Source: Candidatus Uhrbacteria bacterium (lineage in GTDB: Bacteria; Patescibacteriota; Patescibacteriia; UBA9934). Taken from it: DNA of 11,510 nucleotides. How positions within the stretch are numbered: the first letter of the stretch is position 1; every line of letters begins with the position of its first letter. The stretch spans positions 401 through 11,910 of the forward strand of contig DOZH01000008.1 of the NCBI GenBank assembly GCA_003518105.1, written 5' to 3'. The position numbers and the translations under genes were made by a program. The notes beneath the pieces are model-generated. The model worked only from the letters and a program-made list of their open reading frames with translations, did no database searches and was not told where the DNA came from. This document shows positions 1-6,550 of this stretch, one piece after another.

Positions 1-31
1 AGGGACTCCCCGAGTCTCGCGTTGACAGGAA
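1..31. repeat. Dispersed hairpin repeat, copy 1, just after ybaB
   Basis: These 31 bases recur at 10902-10932 with one mismatch (position 27). The core is a perfect inverted repeat: GACTC (4-8), loop CCC (9-11), GAGTC (12-16). The repeat lies immediately beyond the ybaB stop, so on the minus strand it could act as a transcription terminator. In the second copy the minus-strand hairpin is followed by a T-rich stretch (TTTCTTTCT); here that flank is cut off by the window edge. The repetition and the hairpin are seen directly; the terminator role is inference. Confidence 0.6.
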
Positions 32-37
32 TTCGAA

Positions 38-343
38 TTATGCGCCGAGGTTCTTCATCATATCGCCCAACCCGCCGATGCCGCCCATGTCCTTCATCTT
101 TTTCATCATCTCTCCCTGCAATTGCTTGTTAGCGTCGGCGAAGGCATCTTTAATTCCTTGGGCAATCGCGCCGCGCTCCACGTCGTCATTAATTTGCACG
201 CCCAAAATTTCGTGACTGCCATTAATGGTAATCATGACGCCACCGCGAGCGCCGCTGCCGACCACTAAAATCTCGTCGAGCATTTCTTTCATCTTCTTGC
301 TTTGGTCGCGTAGGTCCTTGAGTTCTTTGAGTTTGTTGAACAT
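38..343 (-). CDS. ybaB: YbaB/EbfC-family nucleoid-associated protein
   Basis: This 101-residue protein matches the small YbaB/EbfC family, dimeric DNA-binding proteins that coat the nucleoid and have been linked to recombination and repair. The N-terminal 25 residues are a charged, lysine-rich helix (LKELKDLRDQSKKMKEML). A central beta region follows with GGVMITINGSHEILGVQIN (about 34-52), typical of the family, then a C-terminal helix and a Met/Gly-rich tail (GGIGGLGDMMKNLGA). The length is normal. It begins 19 bases after the dnaB stop on the same strand and probably shares its transcript. The usual partners of ybaB are dnaX and recR; neither is visible, though the window ends just past this gene. 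No Shine-Dalgarno sequence precedes the ATG; an ATTAAT hexamer lies 9 bases upstream and might be a weak promoter. Confidence 0.92.
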   Translation of the reverse strand: MFNKLKELKDLRDQSKKMKEMLDEILVVGSGARGGVMITINGSHEILGVQINDDVERGAIAQGIKDAFADANKQLQGEMMKKMKDMGGIGGLGDMMKNLGA

Positions 344-362
344 AGTGAGATGATTAATTTAT

Positions 363-1871
363 TTAATGCTGAGGCTTCCGCCAACCGCCAGGTGGGGTGA
401 AACCCTTGGGCGGCGCGCCAGGTGGCAAGTTGAAGTTGCTGCGATCGCCCACGTTGACTATGCCAGCCGATGGGGCGGTTGCATTGCCATTAACGAGTGG
501 CGTTGGCAGTTCAGTCGTCGCTTTGTCGATGTTCTTAAAGCTCGTCTTGGCTGCGTCCCAGAACAATTTTACCATGCCCGTTGGCCCGTTACGATGTTTG
601 GCGATATGGATTTCCGCCGAGTTCTTTTCGTCCGGCGTCAGTTCCTCAGGAAGGTAGTTACGGTCCGCGGCTTTGCGGTACAAGAACATCACAATGTCGG
701 CGTCCTGCTCAATACTTCCCGAGTCACGTAAGTGCGCCAGTTTAGGAATCGCCGGCTTGGTCATTTCCACCGCACGGGACAGCTGCGCCAGAGCCAGTAC
801 CGGCACGCCGAGTTCCTTAGCAATCTGTTTGAGACCACGCGAAATCTCCGAAACTTCCTGCACGCGATTGTCCGTCTGCTTGCGCGCTTCCATCAACTGC
901 AAGTAGTCGATGACAATTAGCGACAAGCCATGTTCCGACTGTAACCTCCGCGCTTTGGTTCTAATCGTCATGATGTTGGCGGTTGGCGAGTCGTCAATGT
1001 AAATCTGTGCTTCTGACAATTTACCGAGCGCCTCACCAATACGTGGGAAGTCGTCACTCGTGTCGGACAAGCGGCCATTGCGCAGCTTCCACAGGTCGAC
1101 GCCCGCCTCCGCACAAATCATACGGTCAACTAGCTGCTCCTTACTCATTTCGAGGGAGAAGAAGCCCACTGGCTGTTTAGTCCGCATAGCTACGGAACGA
1201 ATAATGTCGAGCGCAAAGGACGTTTTTCCTACAGATGGACGGGCGGCGAGAATGATCAAGTCCGACTTCTGCAATCCCGCCAGCAAATTATCGAGGCCCG
1301 TAAAACCAGTCGGCACGCCCCGCAACTTCCCGCGGTCACGGTGCAGCTCGTCAATGCGGTCAAAGGCTTGCGTTAACACGGAACGCAGCGGCACAAAACT
1401 CGTTTTCTGCACGTTGCTCGACACGTTAAATAATTTCTGCTCAGCCGAGTCAATCAAGATGTCAGCATCCTCCGTTTCATCATAACCCAGAGCGGTAATC
1501 TCACTCGCGGCGCGCAACAGTCTTCGTAGTAAAGACTTCTTGGTCACGATCTCCGCGTAGTGGGCCACGTGGGCCGCGGTCGCGACTTGGTTGGTCAGCT
1601 CGACGAGTGTGGTACGGCCACCAATTTGTTTGAGTAAATTCTTTTCTTCCAAACGGTTGCCGACGGTCAAAATATCAATTGGCTGGTGACGTTCCGCTAA
1701 CTCCTGCATGGTTTCGTACAAAATACGGTGCGAGTCCTTGTAAAAATCTTCGGCTGTCAACGCGTCGCCAATCTTGAGCAAAGTTTCCTGGTCAAGCAAA
1801 ATAGCGCCGAGCAAGGACTCTTCGGCTTCCAGGTTATGTGGGGGAATTCTGCCTAACGATGGCTCACTCAT
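363..1871 (-). CDS. dnaB: Replicative DNA helicase DnaB
   Basis: DnaB is the hexameric ring helicase that unwinds DNA at the replication fork and recruits primase. The 502-residue protein has the N-terminal helical domain (about 8-110, starting IPPHNLEAEESLLGAILLD), a linker helix, and the RecA-like ATPase domain (about 180-450). Visible motifs are Walker A ARPSVGKTS (210-218), FFSLEMS (237-243), Walker B LIVIDYLQLM (318-327), the glutamine-bearing ALAQLSR (360-366), and KHRNGPTG (425-432), which carries the likely arginine finger. The length exceeds the roughly 470 residues of E. coli DnaB because of a Pro/Gly-rich, probably disordered tail (about 452-502); no intein interrupts it. The ATG at 1871 is followed by the conserved N-terminal helices and has no Shine-Dalgarno sequence. 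ybaB follows 19 bases downstream; the permease gene diverges upstream. Confidence 0.97.
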   Translation of the reverse strand: MSEPSLGRIPPHNLEAEESLLGAILLDQETLLKIGDALTAEDFYKDSHRILYETMQELAERHQPIDILTVGNRLEEKNLLKQIGGRTTLVELTNQVATAAHVAHYAEIVTKKSLLRRLLRAASEITALGYDETEDADILIDSAEQKLFNVSSNVQKTSFVPLRSVLTQAFDRIDELHRDRGKLRGVPTGFTGLDNLLAGLQKSDLIILAARPSVGKTSFALDIIRSVAMRTKQPVGFFSLEMSKEQLVDRMICAEAGVDLWKLRNGRLSDTSDDFPRIGEALGKLSEAQIYIDDSPTANIMTIRTKARRLQSEHGLSLIVIDYLQLMEARKQTDNRVQEVSEISRGLKQIAKELGVPVLALAQLSRAVEMTKPAIPKLAHLRDSGSIEQDADIVMFLYRKAADRNYLPEELTPDEKNSAEIHIAKHRNGPTGMVKLFWDAAKTSFKNIDKATTELPTPLVNGNATAPSAGIVNVGDRSNFNLPPGAPPKGFTPPGGWRKPQH

Positions 1872-1874
1872 GTG

Positions 1875-1889
1875 GGGCTATGTTAGCCC
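1875..1889. promoter_or_regulatory. Perfect inverted repeat over the candidate dnaB -10 box
   Basis: GGGCTA (1875-1880) and TAGCCC (1884-1889) are perfect inverted arms separated by TGT. Read on the minus strand, the repeat contains TAACAT (plus-strand 1880-1885), a -10-like hexamer ending 8 bases before the dnaB ATG. The same distance is seen at murB, and four other genes here have 9. An inverted repeat centred on a promoter core could be an operator, or it could form a small hairpin at the extreme 5' end of the transcript. The repeat is seen directly; its function is inference. Confidence 0.4.
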
Positions 1890-1922
1890 ATTTGGTAAGC
1901 TTTCGGAAGGGGACAAGCTGTG

Positions 1923-1931
1923 TGTTATACT
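1923..1931 (+). promoter_or_regulatory. Extended -10 promoter of the permease gene
   Basis: TG (1923-1924), one base, then TATACT (1926-1931) form a good extended -10 element ending 9 bases before the ATG at 1941. No convincing -35 is visible, which extended -10 promoters tolerate. Transcription would be expected to start about 7 bases downstream, leaving a leader of only a few bases or none. Confidence 0.6.
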
Positions 1932-1940
1932 GTGGATAAT

Positions 1941-3071
1941 ATGACAGAAAAAAAGCGATTGTTTTTGGCAGGGATTAGGCCACTTGTCGGACAGATGGTC
2001 GGGGCTGGGTTGTTCAGCTTGCCGTTTGTCTTTAGCCAAGCTGGTTTTGGCGTCGGTTTAATCGCCTTGGGAGTTTCGGCTATCGTGTCCATTATTACGC
2101 TCCTCATGTTTGCCGACTTGGCGCTGGCCCTCAAAGGCCACCACCGCTTTGTTGGTCTCATTCACGAGCTCACTGGACCAGTCGGCGGTTTCTTTGCGAC
2201 GATTAGTCTCTTTGGTGGCGTTTACGGCTCCTTGGTCGCCTACACCCTCATTGGTGGTAGTTTCGCCTACGCTGTTTTCTCACCTCTCTTACCACTTCAA
2301 CTCGTGGTCTATCGCTTGCTCTTCTTTATCTCCTCGGCCATTCTGGTCGCTGGCGGATCCTTAGCCGTTGCTCGTTACCAAAAATATCTTATCTGCCTGT
2401 ACGTTATTGGCATTGCTCTGCTCGCTATTTTTGCCGCCCCTCACATAGCAATCGAGCACTTTGTCATGGCTACTGGTCACTCTTGGTTCTTGCCATTTGG
2501 TGTCACCCTTTTCTCCTTGACGGCCTTCTCTGCTGTCCCCGAAATGCGCGACATTCTAGACAAGCAAAAATCCTTACTGCCGCGAGCTGTGGTCGTCGGC
2601 ACTGCTCTCGTTGCTGTACTCTATGCCGTCTTCGCCTTTATTGTTGTGGGTGTCACCGGCCTCAGCACCTCACCCGAAACTTTGCACGGTCTCAGTGATT
2701 CCCTCGGTCTTGGCTTTGTTGCTCTGGCCTCCGCTATTGGCCTCTGCACCGTCATGACAGCCTTCATTTCCCAGGGCTTAGTTCTCCAAAACACTCTTCT
2801 ATATGATTATCGCTTACGTTACTTCACCTCTCTCGCGGTCGTCCTCGGCATCCCAATCTTTTTACTTCTCCTCGGTGTGCACGACATCACTCGCGTCATT
2901 AGCCTCACTGGCGGCCTCTTTGTGGGTCTCATGGGTCTCTGTATAGTCGTCGCCTACGAGGCCTTGCGTCGCCACGCTCGCACCACTAAGCGCTCTCTCT
3001 ACTTCCCACGCTGGGTCTCCTTTGCGCTCATCATCATCTTCGCCGCGAACATGGCGTTTGCCTTGGTTTAG
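1941..3071 (+). CDS. Amino-acid permease of the Trp/Tyr permease (AAAP) type
   Basis: This 376-residue, almost wholly hydrophobic protein has about 11 predicted membrane spans. Near the N-terminus (17-35) it carries GQMVGAGLFSLPFVFSQAG, the unwound TM1 signature (G-x-x-IGAG-hydrophobic-x-LP) of the amino-acid permeases related to TyrP, Mtr and TnaB. Length and span number fit that family, which imports aromatic or other amino acids by cation symport. The substrate cannot be read from the sequence. The reading frame stays open to a GTG at 1920, but that would put the extended -10 box inside the gene, so the ATG at 1941 is preferred. It is divergent from dnaB and appears to be a single-gene unit. 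Auxotrophic small-genome bacteria often rely on such importers; linking that to this organism is inference. Confidence 0.8.
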   Translation: MTEKKRLFLAGIRPLVGQMVGAGLFSLPFVFSQAGFGVGLIALGVSAIVSIITLLMFADLALALKGHHRFVGLIHELTGPVGGFFATISLFGGVYGSLVAYTLIGGSFAYAVFSPLLPLQLVVYRLLFFISSAILVAGGSLAVARYQKYLICLYVIGIALLAIFAAPHIAIEHFVMATGHSWFLPFGVTLFSLTAFSAVPEMRDILDKQKSLLPRAVVVGTALVAVLYAVFAFIVVGVTGLSTSPETLHGLSDSLGLGFVALASAIGLCTVMTAFISQGLVLQNTLLYDYRLRYFTSLAVVLGIPIFLLLLGVHDITRVISLTGGLFVGLMGLCIVVAYEALRRHARTTKRSLYFPRWVSFALIIIFAANMAFALV

Positions 3072-3079
3072 TTTTGAGT

Positions 3080-3106
3080 GAGCCTGTGAGGTCAAGTAGC
3101 GAGGGG
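3080..3106. repeat. Degenerate unit of the GAGCCT/TAGCGAG intergenic repeat
   Basis: GAGCCTGTG and, 10 bases on, TAGCGAGG resemble the two conserved blocks of the better-preserved copies at 3220-3291 and 10982-11033. The unit is just past the permease stop. It is short and diverged, so it could be chance. Confidence 0.25.
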
Positions 3107-3179
3107 AGAAATCCTGTAGTCGGGTGGCGTTGAGGGAGGCCCCTGCCACGTTGCGCAGCGTCTAGCGAGCAAACTGGCG

Positions 3180-3200
3180 GGGTCCGAGACGACAGGACCC
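3180..3200. repeat. Inverted repeat between the convergent permease and folD genes
   Basis: GGGTCC (3180-3185) and GGACCC (3195-3200) are perfect arms with a 9-base loop. The gene ends converge here, so a hairpin could help stop transcription from either side. No T-run follows on either strand, so it is not a standard intrinsic terminator. Confidence 0.35.
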
Positions 3201-3219
3201 GATCTAATCGTCGCACCCC

Positions 3220-3291
3220 GAGCCTTGGCCTGTACGAATCGAAAAATTAGCGAGTAGGTTGCTTCGTCGGTCAGACCTTCTCGCAAAGACG
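3220..3291. repeat. Dispersed 3'-end repeat, copy A, next to folD
   Basis: Conserved blocks shared in order with 10982-11033 are GAGCCTTGGCCTGTA, GCGAGTAG, TTGCTTCG and CTCGCAAAGACG; the spacers differ in length. GCGAG (3250-3254) and CTCGC (3280-3284) are inverted arms. On the minus strand, downstream of folD, the second arm is followed by TAATTTTT, so this copy may act as a terminator for glyA-folD. The block CGTCTTTGCGAG...GAAGCAA (minus strand) recalls a widespread type of intergenic palindrome of the CGTCATTGCGAG...GAAGCAATC kind found in many bacterial genomes; that comparison is from memory. Confidence 0.6.
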
Positions 3292-3299
3292 GATCACTA

Positions 3300-4133
3300 C
3301 TATGCTCGCTCCTGTACCTCCATCGCTTTAATCACATTAAACAACAAGTAGGCCACGGTCAACGGTCCAACACCGCCAGGTACTTTACTCAAAAATCCAG
3401 CATGACCAACTAACTCAGGTGCCGCGTCACCAACAACCTTGCCATCTTTTTTATTTGTTCCCACATCAATAACGACAGCTCCGGCCTTCACCATGTCACG
3501 CTGCAAAAAGCCTGCCTCACCAACAGCGACCACGATAATATCAGCAGCTCTTGTCTTAGCCGCAATGGACGTAGCGTGGCGGTTCAAGAACTGGGCGTCG
3601 ACACTGGCTTCTTTCATCAGCTCAATTACCGGTTCCGCAAAAATAGCACTGTTACCAATAATCACCGCCTTCTTATTGGTGAGCGGCGTATGACTGGCTT
3701 GCAGCATACGCATGATGGCGAGCGCAATCGGCGGTACCAAGTTTGGCGTGTTAGCGAGTAACAAGCGGCGGTTCTCGCCGTGAAAGCCGTCCACGTCTTT
3801 TTTGGGGTCAATCGCCGCAATCACCTTGTCGACGTTTTGACCAGGCAATGGCAACTGCACCAAAATCCCGTGAATGTCCTGGCGGGCATTCAGCTCTTCG
3901 ATGAGTTGAATTATCTTTTGTTCATCCGTTTCCGCTGGCAGCTCGTACTTTTCAATGTAGATACCCACTTCCTTAGCCGCATTTTCTTTGAGCCCAACGT
4001 ATAAATGCGAGGCTGGATCATCGCCTACCAAAATAACCGCCAAGCCAGGTGGGTGGGGTAGCTTATGGATCCGCTCCGCTGCTTTTTCGCGGATGTTATT
4101 AGCTAGGACTCGTCCGTTCAAAATCTCGGTCAT
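3300..4133 (-). CDS. folD: Bifunctional methylene-THF dehydrogenase / methenyl-THF cyclohydrolase
   Basis: FolD oxidises 5,10-methylene-THF to methenyl-THF using NADP+ and hydrolyses that to 10-formyl-THF, feeding purine synthesis and initiator-tRNA formylation. The 277-residue length is typical. Family motifs are YVGLKENAAKEVGI (45-58) with catalytic Tyr45 and Lys49, GILVQLPLP (89-97), KDVDGF (112-117), the dinucleotide site VIIGNSAIFAEP (157-168) and VPGGVGPLTVAYLLFN (251-266). Two features diverge from textbook FolD: GRS in the nucleotide loop is GNS, and the usual CTPxG segment reads VPPIALA (133-139). Both may alter cofactor handling but leave the catalytic Tyr/Lys intact. It starts 18 bases after the glyA stop on the same strand, matching the metabolic order. 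TATCCT lies 10 bases before the ATG; no clear Shine-Dalgarno sequence is present. Confidence 0.95.
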   Translation of the reverse strand: MTEILNGRVLANNIREKAAERIHKLPHPPGLAVILVGDDPASHLYVGLKENAAKEVGIYIEKYELPAETDEQKIIQLIEELNARQDIHGILVQLPLPGQNVDKVIAAIDPKKDVDGFHGENRRLLLANTPNLVPPIALAIMRMLQASHTPLTNKKAVIIGNSAIFAEPVIELMKEASVDAQFLNRHATSIAAKTRAADIIVVAVGEAGFLQRDMVKAGAVVIDVGTNKKDGKVVGDAAPELVGHAGFLSKVPGGVGPLTVAYLLFNVIKAMEVQERA

Positions 4134-4151
4134 AATGACCCGTAGGATAGC

Positions 4152-5408
4152 TTAGTTAGCCAAATAACTCAACTCAGCGTACAGCGGGAAGGCAGATGTA
4201 AAGGCTTTCACCTCGGCCCGAATATTGGCCAACTGCTCAGGTTTATCATGATTTTCTACCGCCTCGTTTATCCACCTGGCCACCTGCACCATGTCGTCCT
4301 CCTTCATGCCACGCGTGGTCAAAGCCGGCGTGCCGAGTCTAATACCCGAAGGATCAAACGGCGAGCGTGTATCGTCCGGAATCATGTTTTTATTGACGGT
4401 AATCCCAGCTGCGTCGAGGGCGTGTTCGGCAATCTGTCCAGTCACACCCTTACTGGTGACATCGATTAGTAGCAGGTGGTTGTCCGTCCCGCCGAACATC
4501 AGCTTGAAACCGTGCGCCGTCAGTTCGCGCTCCAACACTTTCGCATTTAAGCGAATCTGCTTGGCGTAAGTCTTGAACTCAGGACGCAACGCTTCGCCAA
4601 ACGCCACTGCCTTGGCCGCAATTGAATGTTCATGCGGACCGCCCTGCAAGCCAGGGAAAATTGCTTTATCAATCGCCTTCGCATGAATTGTTTTACACAT
4701 AATCATGCCGCCGCGTGGGCCGCGCAAAGTCTTGTGCGTCGTCGTCGTAACCACGTCGAAAAGCGGTACTGGGTTGTTCATCTCGCCGCCCGCGATCAGT
4801 CCGGCAATGTGGGCAATATCAGCCATCGTCAAGGCGCCGACTTCATCCGCAATCTCCTTAACTCGAGCATAATCAATCTCCCGGGAGTACGCCGAGTAGC
4901 CAACCAAAATCAACTTCGGCTTGTTCTCCATGGCCATCGTTCGCAACTGGTCGTAGTCGATGTTGCCGTTCGCGTCCGTTTTATAGCGCAAAAAATTATA
5001 ACGCTTGGCGCTATCGGTCACCGGGTGGCCGTGCGTCAAATGTCCGCCGTGGGACAAATCCATGCCGAGCACCGTGTCGCCTGGTTGCAGTAGGGCAGTG
5101 TAGACCGCGATGTTGGCTGGTGCCCCGGAATGCGGTTGCACGTTCACATGCTCCGCGCCAAAAAGTTGCTTAGCGCGATCAATCGCCAGTTGCTCAATGA
5201 CATCAATATGCTGACACCCGCCGTAGTAACGCTTACCCGGATAACCCTCGGCATATTTATTGGTTGCGACCGACCCGAGCGCCTCAAGCACCGCCGGCGA
5301 CACAAAATTCTCGCTCGGAATCATCTCCAATCCCTCACGTTCACGATTTAACTCATCTTCTAACGCTTGGGCAATGGTCGGGTCTGCAGCAAAGAGGGAA
5401 TTCATCAT
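4152..5408 (-). CDS. glyA: Serine hydroxymethyltransferase
   Basis: GlyA is the PLP enzyme that converts serine and THF to glycine and 5,10-methylene-THF, the main entry of one-carbon units. The 418-residue length is standard. Visible are EREGLEMIPSENFVSPAVLE (23-42), NKYAEGYPGKRYYGGC (50-65), the substrate and PLP segments VQPHSGAPAN (90-99) and HLTHG (123-127), MADIAHIAGLIA (195-206), and TTTTHKTLRGPRGG (221-234) with Lys226 as the PLP lysine. The gene opens with two consecutive ATGs (5406-5408 and 5403-5405). TACCAT ends 9 bases before the first and CATACT ends 9 bases before the second, so promoter spacing does not settle the start. folD follows in the same direction and uses its product; murB diverges upstream. 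Confidence 0.97.
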   Translation of the reverse strand: MMNSLFAADPTIAQALEDELNREREGLEMIPSENFVSPAVLEALGSVATNKYAEGYPGKRYYGGCQHIDVIEQLAIDRAKQLFGAEHVNVQPHSGAPANIAVYTALLQPGDTVLGMDLSHGGHLTHGHPVTDSAKRYNFLRYKTDANGNIDYDQLRTMAMENKPKLILVGYSAYSREIDYARVKEIADEVGALTMADIAHIAGLIAGGEMNNPVPLFDVVTTTTHKTLRGPRGGMIMCKTIHAKAIDKAIFPGLQGGPHEHSIAAKAVAFGEALRPEFKTYAKQIRLNAKVLERELTAHGFKLMFGGTDNHLLLIDVTSKGVTGQIAEHALDAAGITVNKNMIPDDTRSPFDPSGIRLGTPALTTRGMKEDDMVQVARWINEAVENHDKPEQLANIRAEVKAFTSAFPLYAELSYLAN

Positions 5409-5467
5409 AATACGAGTATGGTAGCTTATTGTGAGCAGGTTGGAAAAGGGGTCTCCACGCTAGGGCA

Positions 5468-5506
5468 AGGGGACAGGCGGTCGGGAATCGGGAATTTTGC
5501 GAATTT
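5468..5506 (+). mobile_element. Decayed left end of the transposon family, upstream of murB
   Basis: Starting at AGGGGACAGG, this stretch aligns with the left end and inner flank of the intact element (from 6505) in the same orientation. Shared blocks in order are GGGG-CAGG, GGAAT, CGG, AATTTTGC and AATTT, with a few one- to three-base insertions. No transposase reading frame follows, so it looks like a solo or truncated end left by an older copy. TTGCGA (5497-5502), inside its last block, could serve as the murB -35. Similarity is seen by eye; the history is inference. Confidence 0.55.
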
Positions 5507-5525
5507 GCGCCAGAAATGCTACTCT
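5497..5525 (+). promoter_or_regulatory. murB promoter: TTGCGA, 17-bp spacer, extended -10
   Basis: TTGCGA (5497-5502) is followed after exactly 17 bases by TACTCT (5520-5525), itself preceded by TGC, an extended -10 signature. The hexamer ends 8 bases before the ATG at 5534. The -35-like half lies in the transposon-end remnant. The spacing is ideal for a sigma-70-type promoter and predicts a very short or absent 5' leader. Confidence 0.5.
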
Positions 5526-5533
5526 TTCCCCAT

Positions 5534-6502
5534 ATGGAATTCGTCGAAGCTCTGCAAACCCGGTTCGGGAATAAATTCAAAGAACAGGAAATACTGGCTA
5601 AACACGTCAATTTCCGCATCGGCGGCCCGGCCCGTTACTTTGTGGAAGCCGTGTCGAGCCAAGACATTGTCGACGCCGTGGCCCTCGCCAAGCAATTTGC
5701 GGAGCCCTGGTTTATCTTGGGCGGTGGCAGTAATACTCTCGTCGCCGACGCTGGCTTTGCCGGCCTCGTCATCAAGGCCGCTAACCGTCAAATGAAAATC
5801 GACGGGCCTCGCGTGATAGCCGAGGCTGGCGTTATTTCTGCTGCCGTAGCTCGCGCCTCAGCTCAAGCTGGCCTCCGTGGTTTTGAATGGGCCATTTCTC
5901 TCCCCGGCACTATCGGTGGGGCGGTTCGTGGTAACGCTGGTTGTTTTGGTGGCGAAATGAAGGACAATGTGGAATCCGTGCGCGTTCTGCATGACGGCGT
6001 CGTCAAAACTCTCCTCCCAGCGGAAATCCAGTTCGCCTATCGCGACAGTGTCTTCAAGCACTCGGGCAACGACGACGTGGTCCTCGACGTCACACTTTTG
6101 CTCAAACCAGGTGACGCGGCCGAGGCCATATCCGCACTCGAAAAGAATCTCGCCGGTCGCAAAGCCAGCCAACCGCTCGGTTCTTCCTCCGCTGGCTGCA
6201 TGTTTAAAAATTTCGAGTACACCTCGGATACGGACATCACTGAACTCGCCGGCCAACACCCCGTCCCACCAGAAATGCTCGCCCGTCATCGCCTAGCCGC
6301 CGGCTGGATTATTGACCAACTCGGCCTCAAAGGCACCCGCATCGGCGACGCTATGGTCAGTGAAACGCACGGCAATTTCCTGGTTAACAAAGGCGCGGCC
6401 ACAGCGGATCAGATTGTCCAGCTTATTTCGTTGATTAAGATGAAAGTAAGAGATGAAGCCGGGATTGAATTGCATGAAGAGGTGCAGCACTTAGGCTTTT
6501 AA
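5534..6502 (+). CDS. murB: UDP-N-acetylenolpyruvoylglucosamine reductase
   Basis: MurB is the FAD enzyme that reduces UDP-GlcNAc-enolpyruvate to UDP-MurNAc with NADPH in peptidoglycan synthesis. From this ATG it has 322 residues. FAD-domain motifs are NFRIGGPARYFVE (26-38), ILGGGSNTLVAD (61-72) and SLPGTIGGAVRGNAG (122-136). YRDS (169-172) holds the active-site Tyr/Arg, SSAGCMFKN (218-226) places Cys222 at the proton-donor position often filled by Ser, and HEEVQHLG (314-321) supplies the C-terminal Glu. About 25 extra residues (227-255) separate FKN from AGWIIDQLGLKG; such an insertion is, to my memory, common in CPR MurB. An in-frame ATG at 5516 would add six residues but overlaps the extended -10, so 5534 is preferred. 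The transposon begins three bases after the stop. Confidence 0.95.
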   Translation: MEFVEALQTRFGNKFKEQEILAKHVNFRIGGPARYFVEAVSSQDIVDAVALAKQFAEPWFILGGGSNTLVADAGFAGLVIKAANRQMKIDGPRVIAEAGVISAAVARASAQAGLRGFEWAISLPGTIGGAVRGNAGCFGGEMKDNVESVRVLHDGVVKTLLPAEIQFAYRDSVFKHSGNDDVVLDVTLLLKPGDAAEAISALEKNLAGRKASQPLGSSSAGCMFKNFEYTSDTDITELAGQHPVPPEMLARHRLAAGWIIDQLGLKGTRIGDAMVSETHGNFLVNKGAATADQIVQLISLIKMKVRDEAGIELHEEVQHLGF

Positions 6503-6505
6503 AGA

Positions 6506-6530
6506 GGGGTCAGGTCTGGAATTCGGAATT
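6506..6530 (+). repeat. Left terminal inverted repeat
   Basis: These 25 bases begin GGGGTCAGGTCTGGAATTCG and are the exact reverse complement of 7393-7417. The inner part, AATT-CGG-AATT (6520-6530), can fold into a small hairpin of the kind HUH transposases recognise. Confidence 0.95.
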
Positions 6531-6550
6531 TTGCAATTTTGTTGGTAAAT

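Noticed and set aside
26..40. AGGAATTCGAATT next to the ybaB stop, resembling the inner part of the transposon end
   Set aside because: The GGGGTCAGGTC outer part is absent and the similarity is short and A/T-rich.
1920..1940. GTG start at 1920 for the permease gene
   Set aside because: The seven extra codons overlay a good extended -10 box and add no recognisable family sequence; the ATG at 1941 fits the promoter spacing seen at other genes.
3092..3286. Minus-strand open frames across the permease-folD spacer
   Set aside because: They consist of repeat sequence, lack a plausible start context and resemble no protein.
5858..6289. Long minus-strand open frame inside murB
   Set aside because: It is an antisense shadow of a clearly conserved gene and its translation shows no family features.
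6539..6550. TTG start at 6539 for the transposase
   Set aside because: The family's conserved N-terminus starts at the ATG at 6551; the four upstream codons have no counterpart.
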